5,477 nucleotides of DNA. Source: Bacillota bacterium. GTDB taxonomy: Bacteria > Bacillota > Clostridia > Peptostreptococcales > Anaerovoracaceae. Numbering within the stretch: the first letter of the stretch is position 1; each line of letters starts with the position of its first letter. The notes below the pieces were generated by a model that had not been told where the DNA came from, made no database searches, and worked only from the letters and a program-made list of their open reading frames with translations. Location of the stretch: NCBI GenBank assembly GCA_016284575.1, contig JAEEPD010000156.1:1-5477 (forward strand), in the 5' to 3' direction. Made by a program: the position numbers and the translations under genes. Positions 4,775 through 5,477 of the stretch are shown one piece after another.

Positions 4775-5477
4775 TCAATATTGATCAGCGTTTCTTAAAA
4801 TCTCGTCGTATATCTTTACGTTTCCGTCGGTCTTTATAAGAGTTTCTTCCTCTGTGGAAACGATAATATCTATGGTCTTGAAGCTGTATTCGCCGTTAAG
4901 GCTCTGGACATAGACCCCGGGCTTTTCCGAAGGAGCAGTCTCCCCCTCTCCCTGTACCATCTCATAGGCTATGGCGCTGTTGGGCACCATCAGGCCTTCG
5001 TAGTTCTGGGTCAGGATCTTAAGGTCCACATAGCGGAGCTTGGCGAAATCCTCGCACCAGCGGCTCACCTTTATGATGACCAGCCGGTGATCGTCTCTGT
5101 CGTAGTACTCGGAAACAGTTCCTTTGACGGTATCCTCTCCGATATAAAGGGTCAGCGTCTGGTTCAGCTGATACATGTCAGCCTTTTCCTTGTCCACCAG
5201 CAGCACTGCATACCAGACATTGCTGGTGACAAGCTTGTAGATCGGGTCGCCTTCGTTTGCGACCGCATCCTCCTTCCGGAGGTTTTCGGGCACCGGCTTA
5301 TCCTCGAAGATCTTTTGCAGATCCAGCTGATAGACCGTGTCCATGGTATAGGTCTCCTCCAGCCCGTCAACGTAGTAGCTGACGAAGGCTGTAACAGGCG
5401 CGTAATAGCCCTTGGCCATGTCCCCCGCAGGATAGATATCCGGTATCTTGGCGTTTTTCCTGGTCTTTTCGGATTCC
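4775..5477 (-). CDS. HlyD-like (membrane-fusion/adaptor-type) envelope protein, 5' end outside window
   Basis: The frame is open from the right edge to a TGA at 4775-4777, giving 233 residues without the N-terminus. An internal Met at 5419 has no properly spaced SD, and coding continues upstream of it, so it is not taken as the start. I recognise the layout of a HlyD-like family found near sepF in clostridia: a short GYYAPVTAFVSYYVDGLEE segment, a variable stretch, GDPIYKLVTSNVWYAVLLVD, beta-rich segments resembling a barrel domain (about 4990-5220), the GLMVPNSAIAYE motif, GVYVQSLNGEYSFKTIDI, and the ending VKIYDEILRNADQY. In Gram-negative bacteria such adaptors bridge inner- and outer-membrane parts of pumps. 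The role in a Gram-positive cell is unknown; a membrane-anchored extracellular protein is likely, but the expected N-terminal membrane segment lies outside. The gene ends 15 bases before sepF, so the two are probably co-transcribed. Family assignment rests on recalled patterns, so it is moderately certain. Confidence 0.7.
   Translation of the reverse strand, partial: ESEKTRKNAKIPDIYPAGDMAKGYYAPVTAFVSYYVDGLEETYTMDTVYQLDLQKIFEDKPVPENLRKEDAVANEGDPIYKLVTSNVWYAVLLVDKEKADMYQLNQTLTLYIGEDTVKGTVSEYYDRDDHRLVIIKVSRWCEDFAKLRYVDLKILTQNYEGLMVPNSAIAYEMVQGEGETAPSEKPGVYVQSLNGEYSFKTIDIIVSTEEETLIKTDGNVKIYDEILRNADQY

Noticed and set aside
5164..5370. Second minus-strand frame of 68 codons within the HlyD-like gene
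   Set aside because: It is an overlapping-frame shadow rich in Trp, Arg and Ser, with no SD or motif. The HlyD-like frame is much longer and has family features.
4775..5419. Taking the Met at 5419 as a complete start of the HlyD-like protein
   Set aside because: The frame stays open upstream to the window edge, no SD is suitably spaced, and this family normally has an N-terminal membrane segment further upstream. The gene is treated as partial.
1..5477. CRISPR array, tRNA or rRNA gene, insertion sequence or phage segment
   Set aside because: No regularly spaced repeats, cloverleaf-like structure, terminal inverted repeats, transposase motifs or phage genes are visible; nearly all bases are covered by conserved housekeeping genes.

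Overview
The window looks like a chromosomal segment of a Gram-positive bacterium, most likely a member of the class Clostridia (Bacillota). The evidence is the linked order sepF, divIVA, lspA, rluD-type pseudouridine synthase, which matches the end of the division-associated ylm/divIVA/lspA/ylyB region of Bacillus subtilis, plus an adaptor-like protein ahead of sepF, which I recall from clostridial genomes. Base composition is moderate (about half G+C by eye), with frequent AUA, AGA and AGG codons. I cannot name the genus.

All eight genes read on the minus strand, so transcription runs from high to low coordinates. From the right edge they are: a HlyD-like envelope protein whose N-terminus lies outside the window (4775-5477); sepF, a membrane anchor of FtsZ (4265-4759); divIVA, a pole and septum curvature-binding coiled coil (3632-4258); lspA, the lipoprotein signal peptidase (3186-3632); an rluD/ylyB-type 23S rRNA pseudouridine synthase (2206-3150); a flavin reductase-like FMN protein (1613-2176, possibly from 2209); a HAD-superfamily hydrolase (757-1584); and, after an 85-base gap, the N-terminal membrane half of an ABC exporter that runs off the left edge (1-671).

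The first seven genes are packed with gaps of 35 bases or fewer, one-base overlaps and SD sequences inside upstream genes, so they are probably one operon whose promoter lies beyond the right edge. The first part concerns envelope and division (HlyD-like, SepF, DivIVA, LspA). The second part (RluD-type, flavin reductase, HAD) is RNA modification and small-molecule housekeeping, probably linked by position rather than by pathway. The ABC exporter is likely a separate unit or a read-through gene. I see no strong terminator or promoter in the 85-base gap, only two short imperfect hairpins.

No RNA gene, CRISPR array, insertion sequence, attachment site or replication origin is visible, and no gene-free stretch exceeds 100 bases. 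The region is mostly ordinary conserved chromosome. The points most worth a second look are the shortened sepF-divIVA cluster (no ylmG, ylmH or ileS between the genes and no yggS/ylmE before sepF), the adaptor-like gene directly at the head of sepF, a Val in place of the membrane-inserting Phe of DivIVA, and an rluD gene with no recognisable SD.
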